Assembly: GCA_900318015.1 (NCBI GenBank)
Contig: ONJB01000004.1
Location: 186,001 to 250,000 of the forward strand
Origin: an uncultured Bacteroidales bacterium
GTDB taxonomy: Bacteria > Bacteroidota > Bacteroidia > Bacteroidales > UBA932
DNA: 64,000 nucleotides
Direction of reading: 5' to 3'
A program made the position numbers and the translations under genes. Of this stretch, positions 8,341-17,166 are shown one piece after another; positions within the stretch are counted from its first letter, which is position 1; the number at the start of each line of letters is the position of its first letter. The notes under the pieces are model-generated. The model searched no databases, had not been told where the DNA came from, and saw nothing but the letters and a program-made list of their open reading frames with translations.

Positions 8341-9102
8341 TCAGAAGGTCGTCAGGCAGACGCCCACCGTCCAGGTGGAAAAAGTGGGCCCTGGCTCCGG
8401 AAAACGCCGGGCTGAAGCGGGCTGGAACTTGCCATAGACCCCGAAGTGCCCGAAAGAGACAGCGGCCAGGAAATCGTAGCCGAAGGCCCGGATCCGCGCG
8501 CCCTTGCTTTCCGTGAACTCCCGGAAATCCTTCCTCGTGATGTCGAGCCGGACTCGGGGCGCGAAGGAATATTGCGCCTCGGCGCCCAGCCGGAGGGTGG
8601 CTTTCCCGAAATGGAACTGGAGGGTGGCGGGAACCGTCACCGTCCACTTTGTGACGGACGAACGGTATTTCGAATCCTTATCTTTGCCTTCTATGTCTTC
8701 TATGTCTTCCGGAAACGGCGCGACCATGACGTTGTGCTCATCATCCTGCACGAAGAGCATATCCCGGATCTTGAACCAGTCCATGCCGATTGCGGCGCCT
8801 ATATGCACGCTTCCCCACACGAACGGCCGGTAAAACACGTCCAGGGCCTGCAGGTACGCCTGCCCGGAGTCCAGCCCCTGGGAACGGAAGTCCTCCGACT
8901 TGACCAGATGGGCTCCGTATCCGATTTCCGGCACCAGCCGGATCCCGAACCGGTCGAACTTCGGACCGCCCTTCTTGGCCGTAACTTCCATTTTCTCGAT
9001 TTCGGACAGCCGGCTGCGGTTGGCCTCATTCTGGGCGAAGGCCGCGGACGCCGCCAGCGTCAGGGCCGCCCAAAGGATGATTCTCAAGTATTTCATCTTC
9101 AT
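8341..9102 (-). CDS. Predicted outer-membrane beta-barrel protein of unknown function
   Basis: A 253-residue secreted protein with a cleavable signal peptide (cleavage near ASAAFA/Q). The mature part shows the alternating hydrophobic pattern of a small porin-like barrel and ends in an aromatic residue (TVGVCLTTF), typical for BAM-inserted barrels. An acidic stretch (FPEDIEDIEGKDKDSKY) would form a loop. No specific family was recognised. Its ATG overlaps the sppA TGA (ATGA), so the two are co-translated and may act together in envelope quality control; that is inference. A second Met at codon 3 is an alternative start. Confidence 0.7.
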   Translation of the reverse strand: MKMKYLRIILWAALTLAASAAFAQNEANRSRLSEIEKMEVTAKKGGPKFDRFGIRLVPEIGYGAHLVKSEDFRSQGLDSGQAYLQALDVFYRPFVWGSVHIGAAIGMDWFKIRDMLFVQDDEHNVMVAPFPEDIEDIEGKDKDSKYRSSVTKWTVTVPATLQFHFGKATLRLGAEAQYSFAPRVRLDITRKDFREFTESKGARIRAFGYDFLAAVSFGHFGVYGKFQPASARRFPEPGPTFSTWTVGVCLTTF

Positions 9103-10748
9103 TTCTGGTCAAGTTCGACATAAGGCATACGGGCGATGACGGAGAAACCGGCCGGAAGGATGTCCCGGACGCGGATGAGCGGCTGGTCCACTTCCTTGGC
9201 CAGGGAGAGGAGCTCTCCCAGCAGGTCATTCTTCTCGGGATATGTCACGATGCCGTACTTGTCCAAGCCTACCCGCCAGGCCGCATATTTGACGGCATCC
9301 AGGAGGGTGCCTTTTTCATCGACAAGGCCGTTTTTCAGGGCATCCCCCCCGGACCAGACCCGTCCCTGCGCCACAGCCTCGACAGCGTCGCGGTCCATGC
9401 CGCGGCCGGTGGCCACCACCTGGACGAATTCGTCGTAGATTCCGTCGATATCCTGCTGGTACCGAGCCAGTTCCAATTCGTCCAGCGGGCGCATGCCGGA
9501 ACCCATGTCGCTGTGTTCATGCGTCCCGACCGTATAAGGATGGACGTGGAGCTTCCTGCTCAGCGCCTCCCCGTACGAGATGACCTGCCCGAACACGCCG
9601 ATGGACCCGGTCAGGGTGGCATTGTCCGAGAAGATCCGTTCCGTTCCTGCGGAGATCAGGTAGCCGCCCGAGGCGGCATAGTCCCCATAGCTGGCGATGA
9701 CGGGCTTGTCCTTCCGCAGCGCTTCGATCTCGCGGCGGATCATCTCCGCGGCCACGACTTCCCCGCCGGGAGAATTGACCCGGAAGACCACGGCCTTGAC
9801 GGAAGAATCGGCCCGGACCTTCGCGATCTCCCGGGCGAACTTCTCCCCGGCGATTCCGCTCCCGGAACGGACGATCTCCCCTTCCGCATACAGGACGGCG
9901 ACCTTCTTGGAACCGCTCTGCTTCAACGACTCGACATACTCGGACATAGAAACTTTCTTCAGGTCGTCCAGATCGGCCTTGCCGAAGAGATGGCACAGGT
10001 AGTCCTCCATCTCATCCCGGTATTTCAGGCCGTCCACCAGTCCCTTTTCCAGCCAGTCGCGGGAAGTCGAGAGCTTCAGGCCGGTGACCCAGGCGCGGAG
10101 CGAATCGGCGGCGATGCCCCGGGAGGAGGCCATCTCCTCCACCATCGGCTCCCAGACGGACCCGAGCAGGGCCTGGTACTGCTGCCGGTTCTCCTCGCTC
10201 ATCTCGCTGCGGACATAGGGTTCTCCGGCCGACTTGAAGTTTCCGTGCCGGATCAGCTGGATCCTCACGCCCAGGGAATCCAGCAAGTCCTTGTAATACA
10301 GCTGGGTCGACGACGGGCCGACCAGGGTCCCGCTGGACCCGGGATGCATGAAGACGCGGTCGCCCACGGATCCCAGGTAATAGGAACCCGTATCGAACGA
10401 GATGCCGTAGCAGACGACCGGTTTCCCCTTCGCGGCGAAACGCGCCAGGCTTTGCCGCAGTTCCTCCCGCGCGGCCATGCCGGCCGATATCTTGTCTGGC
10501 CGGAAGAAGACCATCGCGATGTCGTCGTCCTCCGCCGCCTTTTCAAGGGCGCGTTCTACGGACAGGATGGACAAGGAATTGCTGATCGACAGGCCGCCCA
10601 GCAGGGAGAACCGGAAACTGCTTCCCGTCTGTTCGCTCAGATTGTTCCCCGCATCGAAATAGAGGATTTTCCCCTTGAGGAAACCCTGGGCTCCCAGCGG
10701 CGCCCAGAGAAGCAGGGCCAGCAGGAGGCAGGCGAATGTTTTTTTCAT
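9099..10748 (-). CDS. sppA: Signal peptide peptidase SppA, 67K type
   Basis: A 549-residue membrane-bound S49 serine protease that degrades cleaved signal peptides. The start at 10748 (MKKTFACLLLALLL) gives an N-terminal membrane segment. Two S49 repeats are visible: the N-terminal one carries the general-base lysine in HGNFKSAGEPY and the C-terminal one the nucleophile serine in YAASGGYLISAG followed by NATLTGSIGVFG, as in E. coli SppA. It is preceded by the hpf terminator and followed by a co-translated barrel protein. Confidence 0.94.
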   Translation of the reverse strand: MKKTFACLLLALLLWAPLGAQGFLKGKILYFDAGNNLSEQTGSSFRFSLLGGLSISNSLSILSVERALEKAAEDDDIAMVFFRPDKISAGMAAREELRQSLARFAAKGKPVVCYGISFDTGSYYLGSVGDRVFMHPGSSGTLVGPSSTQLYYKDLLDSLGVRIQLIRHGNFKSAGEPYVRSEMSEENRQQYQALLGSVWEPMVEEMASSRGIAADSLRAWVTGLKLSTSRDWLEKGLVDGLKYRDEMEDYLCHLFGKADLDDLKKVSMSEYVESLKQSGSKKVAVLYAEGEIVRSGSGIAGEKFAREIAKVRADSSVKAVVFRVNSPGGEVVAAEMIRREIEALRKDKPVIASYGDYAASGGYLISAGTERIFSDNATLTGSIGVFGQVISYGEALSRKLHVHPYTVGTHEHSDMGSGMRPLDELELARYQQDIDGIYDEFVQVVATGRGMDRDAVEAVAQGRVWSGGDALKNGLVDEKGTLLDAVKYAAWRVGLDKYGIVTYPEKNDLLGELLSLAKEVDQPLIRVRDILPAGFSVIARMPYVELDQK

Positions 10749-10760
10749 AGCTTTTCCACG

Positions 10761-10784
10761 AAAAAAGGCGGCCGGACGGCCGCC
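10761..10784 (-). terminator. Rho-independent terminator after hpf
   Basis: GGCGGCC (767-773 within 10767-10773) pairs with GGCCGCC (10778-10784) around GGAC; on the minus strand it is followed by six T. It ends the housekeeping operon that starts near 13.75 kb and sits just upstream of sppA. Confidence 0.8.
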
Positions 10785-10802
10785 CACAAGGTTATCAAAG
10801 GA

Positions 10803-11019
10803 TTATTTCTCGAACCGTTTTTCCTTGGCGCGGACGATCTTTTCCTTCATGGCGTCGGCCGCTTCGGTAACGGCCTCTTCGAAAGAATGCGCATGCCGCT
10901 CGATCACGAGGTCTTCACCGGGGAAACGGGTTTGGAGCCGGACACATTTGTTCTCGGGTTCCGGGGAGAGAGAGAGGGTGACGTCGATGTCGCCGCTTCA
11001 GGGACTTCACATTAATCAT
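10803..11019 (-). pseudogene. Ribosome hibernation/interface factor (HPF family), internally deleted and frameshifted
   Basis: Both ends of a short HPF-like protein are present but in different frames. The 5' part reads MINVKSLK from ATG 11019, preceded by a good ACGGAGG ribosome site (11024-11030) and overlapping the stop of the recombinase gene. After about position 10995 the frame changes and continues GDIDVTLSLSPEPENK, then FEEAVTEAADAMKEKI and ending AKEKRFEK before TAA. Family members carry some 20-25 residues between SLK and GDI; here they are missing, with a net loss not divisible by three. HPF dimerises or silences ribosomes in stationary phase. The location after a XerC/D-like gene is conserved in Bacteroidales. 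Either a real deletion or a consensus error. Confidence 0.75.
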
Positions 11020-11974
11020 TTGAGCCTCCGTTTTTTGCCCTGGGATGGGCGTTGTTATACACTTTTTTCAGCCGGTCGACGGAGTTGTGCGTGTACACCT
11101 GCGTGGCGGCGAGGTTCGCGTGGCCGAGCATTTCCTTGATGGCGTTCAGGTCGGCGCCGTCGTCCAGGAGGGCCGTGGCGACCGTATGCCTGAGCACGTG
11201 GGGGGATTTCCTCCCGGTGATGCCGTAGCCGTCGAGTTCCGCCTTGATGGTCCGGTCCACGTAATTGGGATACAGGGGCCTGCCCTTTTCCGTCACGAGG
11301 AGGGGGCTGTCCGCGGGCGGCGCGCTGCCTCTCATCGACTCAACTGCATTCAAATATAAGCAAATTTCGTGACAAAGTGAAGGGACCACCGGAATTTCTC
11401 GCATTTTATCGCCTTTCCCCAGGACCCGGAGCACCTGCCTGGCCGGGTTGAACGACCCCACGCGGAGGCCGATGAGTTCCGCCCGCCGGATGCCCGTTCC
11501 GAACAGCAGGCTGACGATGAGCCGCCGCAGGCGGGCCCGGTAGATTTCCACCGCAGTCTTGTCCGCGGGCGCCGGACCATAGCTTCGCAAAATGGCCAGC
11601 TCGTCCTCCCCGGCCCAGTGGTCGGTAGCCGCAAAGTATTCATCCATCGACTTTTCCTGATAGAACTCCGGCAACCGTTTCTCCATCTTGGGACGCTTGA
11701 CGCTGCGGGCGGGATTGGACTTCAGGACGCCCTTCTGCATCAGGAACCGGCAGAAGCCGCTCAGCACCGACATGTGCTGGTGCACCGTCCGCGGCTTCAG
11801 GCCCCGGCCCATGCAGTCCGCCTCATACCGGCGCAGCATCGACGGGGTCAGGGACGCCACGGCTTCTCCCTCGCAGAACTGCGAGAAATCCGCCAGCACA
11901 TCCCCGTAGATGGCCTGCGTCCGCGGCGAATACCGCCGGATATCCCGGATGTATGCGAGGTATGCGTCGATCAT
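11012..11974 (-). CDS. XerC/XerD-family tyrosine recombinase
   Basis: A 320-residue site-specific recombinase, probably for chromosome dimer resolution. The N-terminal SAM-like DNA-binding domain (1-95) is followed by the catalytic domain with the conserved Arg in LLFGTGIRRAELIGLR, the HVLRHTVAT box, GH in LGHANLAATQVYTH, and the nucleophile Tyr in that last block. It lies in a housekeeping operon: 10 bp after cca, and its stop overlaps the start of hpf. The context (HsdR-N-like, cca, hpf) indicates a chromosomal Xer protein and not a mobile-element integrase. XerC and XerD cannot be told apart from one sequence. Confidence 0.9.
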   Translation of the reverse strand: MIDAYLAYIRDIRRYSPRTQAIYGDVLADFSQFCEGEAVASLTPSMLRRYEADCMGRGLKPRTVHQHMSVLSGFCRFLMQKGVLKSNPARSVKRPKMEKRLPEFYQEKSMDEYFAATDHWAGEDELAILRSYGPAPADKTAVEIYRARLRRLIVSLLFGTGIRRAELIGLRVGSFNPARQVLRVLGKGDKMREIPVVPSLCHEICLYLNAVESMRGSAPPADSPLLVTEKGRPLYPNYVDRTIKAELDGYGITGRKSPHVLRHTVATALLDDGADLNAIKEMLGHANLAATQVYTHNSVDRLKKVYNNAHPRAKNGGSND

Positions 11975-11984
11975 GGCGGGAGTA

Positions 11985-13348
11985 TTATTTCACCGGCGTG
12001 AGCCCCAGTTCGGCGGCCTTTTCGCGCATGAGGGCGTCGGCGGCCTCGAAGGTGTTGGGGATGTCGCCGTCCAGGATGGCGTTCTTGACGTGCTCCTTGA
12101 TCTGGCCGATGGTGTTGCAGGGGCCGATGCCGAAGACCTCCATCACGTAGTCGCCGGTGATGGGGTTCTTCCAGTTCCGGATGGCGTCCTTCTCCTCCAC
12201 TTCCACCAGTTTCTCCTTGACCAGCTGGAAGTTGCGGTGAAGGCGGGCGACCTTCGCGGGGTTCTTGGAGGTGATGTCCGCGTGGCAGAGGAGCATGAGG
12301 TCGTCGATGTCGTCGCCGGCGTCGAACAGGAGCCGGCGCACATCTTCTCGTTCAGGGGCATCTTCAGGCCCTGGAAGATCTTCGGGACCATACGGGCGCC
12401 GATGACTTCGTGCCCGTGGAACGTCCAGCCCTGGCCCGGCGCATAGCGCTTGGAGGCAGGCTTGCCGATGTCGTGCAGGAGGGCGGCCCAGCGGAGCCAG
12501 AGGTTGGGTTCCCCTTCCTCGCTTTCCGCCACGTTGTCCAGCACTTGCAGGGTATGGGAGAAGTTCTCCTTGTGTCCCTTGCCCTCGACGGTTTCCACGC
12601 CTTTGAGCTGCACCAGCTGCGGGAGGAACTGCTCCAGGAGGCCGGTTTCGTCCATCAGGCGGAAGGCCATGGACGGCTTCCGGGTGACGAGCATCTTGTT
12701 CACCTCCTCCACGATGCGTTCGGAGGAGAGGATCTTCAGGCGGTCCTTCATCGCCTTCATCGCCTCCAGGGATTCCGGGACGATGGTGAAGGCGTGCTCG
12801 GGGGTGGTGAGCTGCGCGGCGAAGCGGATGGCGCGGAGCATCCGCAGCGGGTCGTCGCTGTAGGTCTGTTCGGGCTGGAGCGGGGTGCGGATGATGCCGG
12901 CCGCGAGGTCGCGGATGCCGCCGAACGGGTCGACCAGGGCGCCGAAGTCCTCCTTACACAGGCTGAAGGCCATGGCGTTGATGGTGAAATCCCGCCGGAG
13001 CTGGTCCTCTTCGAGAGTTCCGTCCTCGACGATGGGTTTCCGGGAATCGCGGTGGTAGGACTCCTTGCGCGCGCCCACGAACTCCACCTCGATGCCCTTG
13101 TAGTGCAGCATCGCGGTACCGAAGTTCTTGAATACGCTTACGTTCGTAGGAACCTTCGCCGCCACGGCTTCCGCGAGGGCGATGCCGCTCCCCTCCACCA
13201 CGATGTCGATATCCGTGTTGGGGCGGCCCAGGAAGCAGTCGCGGACATAGCCGCCGATGACGAAGGCGCGCACCCCGAGGTCCGCCGCCACGTCCGACAC
13301 CAGCTTGAAGACCGGTGCGTCCAGGTATCCTTCCGTTATCGTCGACAT
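11985..13348 (-). pseudogene. cca: CCA tRNA nucleotidyltransferase, apparent internal deletion with frameshift
   Basis: The family adds or repairs the 3' CCA of tRNAs. From ATG 13348 the class II nucleotidyltransferase fold is complete: FVIGGYVRDCFLGR, the metal-binding pair NTDIDIVVEG, RRDFTINAMAFSL and RMLRAIRFAAQL, then the HD-type block LLHDIGKP. At about 12340 the frame breaks: KMPLNEKM is followed in another frame by RRLLFDAGDDIDDLMLLCHADITSK and continues to ELGLTPVK before the stop at 11985. Related Bacteroidales proteins have about 26 residues between NEKM and RRLLF, so roughly 76 bases are missing. The loss lies outside the catalytic head. As written, the product would be cut after the HD region with an unrelated tail. 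It overlaps the upstream gene by 13 bases. Confidence 0.85.
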
Positions 13349-13749
13349 AGCATATCCTCCCAGAGCGGCGCTTTTTCCACGAAGACGAACCCGTCCGTGT
13401 GACGCTCGAACATGAAGGTTTTCAACCCATTGGTAATCACGATATAACGCACGTCCAGCGCGTGGTTGTAGCGGATGGCCTGATCCACGACCTCCTGCGT
13501 CAGCTCCACTTCCGGCCGCTTGCATTCCACCACGAGGAGCGGTTGCGCCTGCCGGTCATAGACGACGATGTCGGCCCGGTAGTCCATTCCGTTCCAGGTA
13601 AGGGAGACTTCGCTGCCCATCATGTGCTCGGGGACCTTCATCCCTTCGTGCAGGACGGATATGAACCACTGCCTGACCTCTTCTTCGGGGGTCAGCCGGA
13701 CGCTCTTTTTCCGGAGCGGGTCCCAGACCATATCACTGTGAATCGGCAT
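13336..13749 (-). CDS. HsdR N-terminal-like PD-(D/E)XK domain protein
   Basis: A 137-residue stand-alone domain related to the N-terminus of type I restriction subunit HsdR. It has a PD-(D/E)XK-like core, YRADIVVYD followed by LLVVECKRPEVEL, and helices at the N-terminus (LTPEEEVRQWFISVL). No methylase or specificity subunit is near, and such small proteins are widespread chromosomal genes in Bacteroidales, so a role in nucleic-acid metabolism is more likely than restriction. The start at 13749 (MPIHSDMVW) was preferred to an earlier Met because a TATCTTTG box lies only 7 bases upstream. First gene of the cca-xer-hpf operon. Confidence 0.8.
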   Translation of the reverse strand: MPIHSDMVWDPLRKKSVRLTPEEEVRQWFISVLHEGMKVPEHMMGSEVSLTWNGMDYRADIVVYDRQAQPLLVVECKRPEVELTQEVVDQAIRYNHALDVRYIVITNGLKTFMFERHTDGFVFVEKAPLWEDMLCRR

Positions 13750-13755
13750 CCGTTG

Positions 13756-13763
13756 CAAAGATA
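13756..13763 (-). promoter_or_regulatory. Candidate -7 element for the HsdR-N/cca/xer/hpf operon
   Basis: TATCTTTG on the minus strand between the SGNH esterase stop (13768) and the start at 13749, in a short AT-rich gap. No TTTG at -33; the leader would be only a few bases. Confidence 0.55.
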
Positions 13764-13767
13764 GCAA

Positions 13768-14850
13768 TTATTTGTGCGCTTTGCGCAGGGCCTTGCGGAT
13801 GACGGGGAGCACGAGGTCCACGTAGCGCTGCATGCCCAGGTCCGTGAGGTGGATCGTGTCGGCCGTGGTCTCGCCGTCCGGCATCGTCATCTTCGCGGCG
13901 GGGATGTAGTAGATCCGCTTCTCTCCCTGCCTCCTCAGGCGCTCGAACAGGGCCTTCTGCTCGAAGTTCTTGTCCTCCACTTCCTTGCGGATCTCGCTGT
14001 CGAAGAGCGTGTGCGGGAAGATGACGTCTTCGATGAAGATCACCGGCACGTCGGGATGCGCGTCGCGGAGGATGCGGAAGAATTCCTCGCCGTGCTCCTT
14101 GATCAGCGGAGCATACGCGTTGGGCGCATAGTCCAGTACGAAGACGGCCGGATCGGGCACGGAGGCCATCAGGCGGGCGATTTCCAGGTCCAGCAGGGCG
14201 TTCCCGCTGAAGCCCAGGTTGAACACCTCGCGGTCCAGGGCCCGGGAAATCATGTTCGTATGGGCCATGCCCGGACGGCTGGCGCTGCACCCTTGCAGGA
14301 TGCTGGTGCCGTACATCACCACAGGACGTTCCGTGCCGGGAGCCGCGGCGACCGGCTGCGCCAGCGAAGCCCCCTCGTCGATCCCGATTTCAAGGGAGTC
14401 CACGCCGTCATACAGCGAGAGGTACAGCATGTACTCCCGCCACTCCGGGGTCATGTTCCTGACCAGGCAGTCGGTGCTCGTCTTCTCCTGCGAGGGCCGG
14501 CCGACGCCGGCATGTTTCCATGCGCCATCGACCAGGATGTACAGGTCCAGGCCCCGGACGCCCGTCGGATTCATGTTCGACAGCCAGCTTCCGTAGGTCG
14601 ATGTCCACCGCGCATGGATGGCCGTGGAGTTGGACCGGAAGCGGATGTACAGGCCCGCGCTCTGGGTACCGAGATACCAGACGGGGTCGCGGGACACGCC
14701 CTCGAGGGCGGCAGGAAGCCGCTGGTAGCGGGTTTTCGTCGCGTCGGAAACCTTTCCGTACACGGGGAAGGCCGAGGCATCGGTGAACACCTGGGCGGAC
14801 AGGTTCAGGCCCAGGCAGGCGGTCACGAGGAAAGTCAGGATCTTTTTCAT
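13768..14850 (-). CDS. Secreted SGNH/GDSL-type esterase
   Basis: A 360-residue secreted protein with a signal peptide (MKKILTFLVTACLGLNLSA). An N-terminal jelly-roll-like domain (about 20-170, SGNH_hydro_N type) precedes the SGNH hydrolase core. The core has VVMYGTSILQGCSASRPG (block I, nucleophile Ser in GTS), NLGFSGNALLD (block II with Gly), VLDYAPN (block III region) and DTIHLTDLGMQRYVD (block V Asp and His). It probably removes acyl groups from a lipid or glycan. Last gene of a nine-gene overlapping operon; its ATG overlaps the TGA of the acyltransferase upstream. That context points to trimming or releasing the lipid product of the cluster, which is inference. Confidence 0.88.
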   Translation of the reverse strand: MKKILTFLVTACLGLNLSAQVFTDASAFPVYGKVSDATKTRYQRLPAALEGVSRDPVWYLGTQSAGLYIRFRSNSTAIHARWTSTYGSWLSNMNPTGVRGLDLYILVDGAWKHAGVGRPSQEKTSTDCLVRNMTPEWREYMLYLSLYDGVDSLEIGIDEGASLAQPVAAAPGTERPVVMYGTSILQGCSASRPGMAHTNMISRALDREVFNLGFSGNALLDLEIARLMASVPDPAVFVLDYAPNAYAPLIKEHGEEFFRILRDAHPDVPVIFIEDVIFPHTLFDSEIRKEVEDKNFEQKALFERLRRQGEKRIYYIPAAKMTMPDGETTADTIHLTDLGMQRYVDLVLPVIRKALRKAHK

Positions 14851-15917
14851 AACAGGGGGCCGGCGTAGATTTTCAGGACGGTGTTCCGCAGTTCCTCCGG
14901 AATGGAGGCGAGATGGGCTTCGAAGGCGGCCTTCTCCCGGGGCGTATAGCCGCCGGACAGATTGCTCTCCAGGTAGTGCGCGGCGATGCGGTTGTTCGGC
15001 CAGATCCGGTACCCGGCCCGGATGCGGCGGTCGATGAGGGCCGCCGTCTCGCGGCAGAACGTATTGACAGGCAGGGCCTGCCAGGGGGCGAGGTCCTCCG
15101 CCATCACCGGGTCGCAGACGGTATAGTGGACCCGGCCCTTGGGCTGGGTGATGCCGGTGAGGATACTCTGCAAGTCCTCCCCGGGCTTCTTTTCGTAGTG
15201 ATGGTCCCGCTCCAGGGCGGTCAGTTCCGCGGCCTTCAGCACGTCGCAGGGTTCCCATTCATAGGAAACGGCGAGCGGTACGATGTGCAGGTCCAGGATG
15301 TCGCCCGCCAGGGAGAACATCTTGATGATGCCCTGGTCCGTCGCGTCCACCCCGTCCTTCGTCCGGCCGTTCCGCTGGGCGATCCAGATGGACTCGTTCT
15401 TCTCGAGGATGGTCCACCGGATGTACTCCGACAGGCGCACCGAACTGGTGAGGAAGGCCCGGGGAGAAGAGACCGTCGTGGGCCGCTCCACCCTGAACAT
15501 CTTGTTGGATTTGCCGAAATCCACCACCAGGCCGCCCTGCATGAGGTTCGCCCCGAAGGTGATTTCAGAGGTCCGGAGGCCCGCCCGGCGCAGCAGCACC
15601 TGCAGGAACGCGGCGTCCATCACGATGTCGCGGTGGTTGGAAACGAAGAGATACGCCTTCGCAGGGTCCAGCTTCTCCATCCCCTCCACGGTCACCCCGT
15701 CGGTCGTCTTGGCCATCAGGGCTTCCACGACGGGCATCATGAAACGGACCTGGAACTCTTCCACGTTCCGGCAGGAGGTCACGACGGAAGTCACCTCCTC
15801 GAACGGCTTGTCCGGGAAGAGATAGCCGCACACCACCCGGAATTCGGGATAGGCGACCATGCGCTGCATGGCGGCGGGAATCTCCGCATCGGTATAGGGA
15901 CGGATATCGTCAAACAT
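14847..15917 (-). CDS. PlsC-type acyltransferase
   Basis: A 356-residue acyltransferase of the lysophosphatidate (PlsC) superfamily. The catalytic HxxxxD block appears as SNHRDIVMDAAF (about 95-105); a second block is ESIWIAQRNGRTKDG. There is no clear membrane segment at the N-terminus, and about 90 residues precede the catalytic block. In aryl-polyene-like clusters similar enzymes attach acyl chains to a lipid head group. It overlaps its neighbours on both sides (8 bases with the CoA ligase, ATGA with the esterase). This is a second acyltransferase beside the one fused to the MMPL protein. Confidence 0.88.
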   Translation of the reverse strand: MFDDIRPYTDAEIPAAMQRMVAYPEFRVVCGYLFPDKPFEEVTSVVTSCRNVEEFQVRFMMPVVEALMAKTTDGVTVEGMEKLDPAKAYLFVSNHRDIVMDAAFLQVLLRRAGLRTSEITFGANLMQGGLVVDFGKSNKMFRVERPTTVSSPRAFLTSSVRLSEYIRWTILEKNESIWIAQRNGRTKDGVDATDQGIIKMFSLAGDILDLHIVPLAVSYEWEPCDVLKAAELTALERDHHYEKKPGEDLQSILTGITQPKGRVHYTVCDPVMAEDLAPWQALPVNTFCRETAALIDRRIRAGYRIWPNNRIAAHYLESNLSGGYTPREKAAFEAHLASIPEELRNTVLKIYAGPLL

Positions 15918-17166
15918 GCTTGGGTCGGTTGTCGATGAATTTCACAGGTTTGCGGGACTTGGCCGGATACAGGATGGCCGCCACTTCGCCCGCGGGGCAG
16001 ATCTCGATGCGGGGCGCCACCCGGATGCGGGAGCGGAAGCGGTCCTTGAGGTCCTTCACGGCGTCGAACTCCGGCTGGTACTTGAGGCCCAGCTTCACGA
16101 GGTAGTTCTCCACATAGTCCGCATTGTCCAGCACGTCGTTCACGGCCGGCGGATACAGGGTGGTCCCCTTGAGCTTGATCATGTTGTTCTTGCGGCCCAC
16201 GAGCGGCGTGAGGCGGTACGACCAGCGGCCGCACTTGCATTGCTCGGTGACCTTCGCGGCCATGTCGCCCGTCCGGAAGCGCAGGAGCGGCATGCCCTCG
16301 ACGCCCAGCGTCGTGACCACGATCTCGCCCACTTCCCCGTCGGGCACCGGCAGGTTGTCCTCGCCGATGATCTCCACGATGATGAGCTCCGGATGGACAT
16401 GGCCGCCGCAGCCGTAGGGGCACTCGGAGAAGGTCGCGCCCATCTCGGTGGAAGAATAGGTCGCGAACAGCTCCACGTCCCATTTCTCCTTGATCCGGCG
16501 GCCCAGGAGATTCAGGTCGAAGTGCTGGTCCCGAAGGCCCTCGCCGATGCCGATGATCCGCCGCACCGAGGAGTTCCGGTAGTCGATGCCGTGTTCCTCC
16601 GCATACTGGATCAGGCGGAGGATGAAGGACGGGACGCACATGATGGTGTCGGGCTTCAGCCGCTGGATGGTATCCCACTGCAGTTCCGGGATGCCGTTTC
16701 CGACGCGGATGATGCTGGCGCCGAGCTTGCGGATTCCCAGGAAGTAGGCCAGTCCCGCCATGAAGCGCTTGTCGATGGTGGTCATCAGCTGGACGATGTC
16801 CCCGGGCTTCACGCCGGCGCAGGCGAACGATTTCTCCTCGTTGAACGCGAGCCGCTCGAGGTCCTTGTCCGTGCACCCGAAGGTTACGGGATCCCCCAGG
16901 GTGCCGGAGGTCGTGACGTAATCCACGATCTTCTCCCTGGGGCAGCACAGGAAATCGTCGTTGAACAGCTGCAGGTCCTTCTTCTCGGTGAAGGGGATCT
17001 TCACCAGGTCCTCCAGCGTCCGGATCTTCGTGATGTCGATATGGTAGCTGTCGAACATCCGCTGATAATACTTCGAATGCTCCGCCAGGTATCGCAGGGC
17101 CTCCGCGAGGCGGCCTTCCTGATAGGCCTTGATGGCTTCCGGCCTTTGGAACTCAATGTCTTCCAT
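15910..17166 (-). CDS. Phenylacetate-CoA ligase-like adenylate-forming enzyme
   Basis: A 418-residue member of the PaaK-like branch of acyl/aryl-CoA ligases, which activate a carboxylic acid as an AMP ester and transfer it to CoA or a carrier protein. Core motifs: DYVTTSGTLGDPVTFG (P-loop-like), TYSSTEMG (adenine-binding block), LLRFRTGDM and the hinge LVGRKNNMIKLKG. A putative zinc-binding set, CPYGCGG and CKCGRW, is present as in PaaK homologues. In aryl-polyene/flexirubin clusters such a ligase loads the aryl starter; here the starter is unknown and no carrier protein is encoded nearby. Overlaps genes on both sides within the nine-gene operon. Confidence 0.9.
   Translation of the reverse strand: MEDIEFQRPEAIKAYQEGRLAEALRYLAEHSKYYQRMFDSYHIDITKIRTLEDLVKIPFTEKKDLQLFNDDFLCCPREKIVDYVTTSGTLGDPVTFGCTDKDLERLAFNEEKSFACAGVKPGDIVQLMTTIDKRFMAGLAYFLGIRKLGASIIRVGNGIPELQWDTIQRLKPDTIMCVPSFILRLIQYAEEHGIDYRNSSVRRIIGIGEGLRDQHFDLNLLGRRIKEKWDVELFATYSSTEMGATFSECPYGCGGHVHPELIIVEIIGEDNLPVPDGEVGEIVVTTLGVEGMPLLRFRTGDMAAKVTEQCKCGRWSYRLTPLVGRKNNMIKLKGTTLYPPAVNDVLDNADYVENYLVKLGLKYQPEFDAVKDLKDRFRSRIRVAPRIEICPAGEVAAILYPAKSRKPVKFIDNRPKHV

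Noticed and set aside
6117-8516. Plus-strand open frame of 799 codons
   Set aside because: Antisense shadow of the GH3 gene.
11012-11974. Integrase of a mobile element
   Set aside because: Housekeeping neighbours (cca, hpf) in an operon, no attachment-site repeats or tRNA end beside it; a Xer recombinase fits better.
13336-13749. Type I restriction system
   Set aside because: Only a small HsdR-N-like domain is present; no helicase, methylase or specificity subunit nearby.
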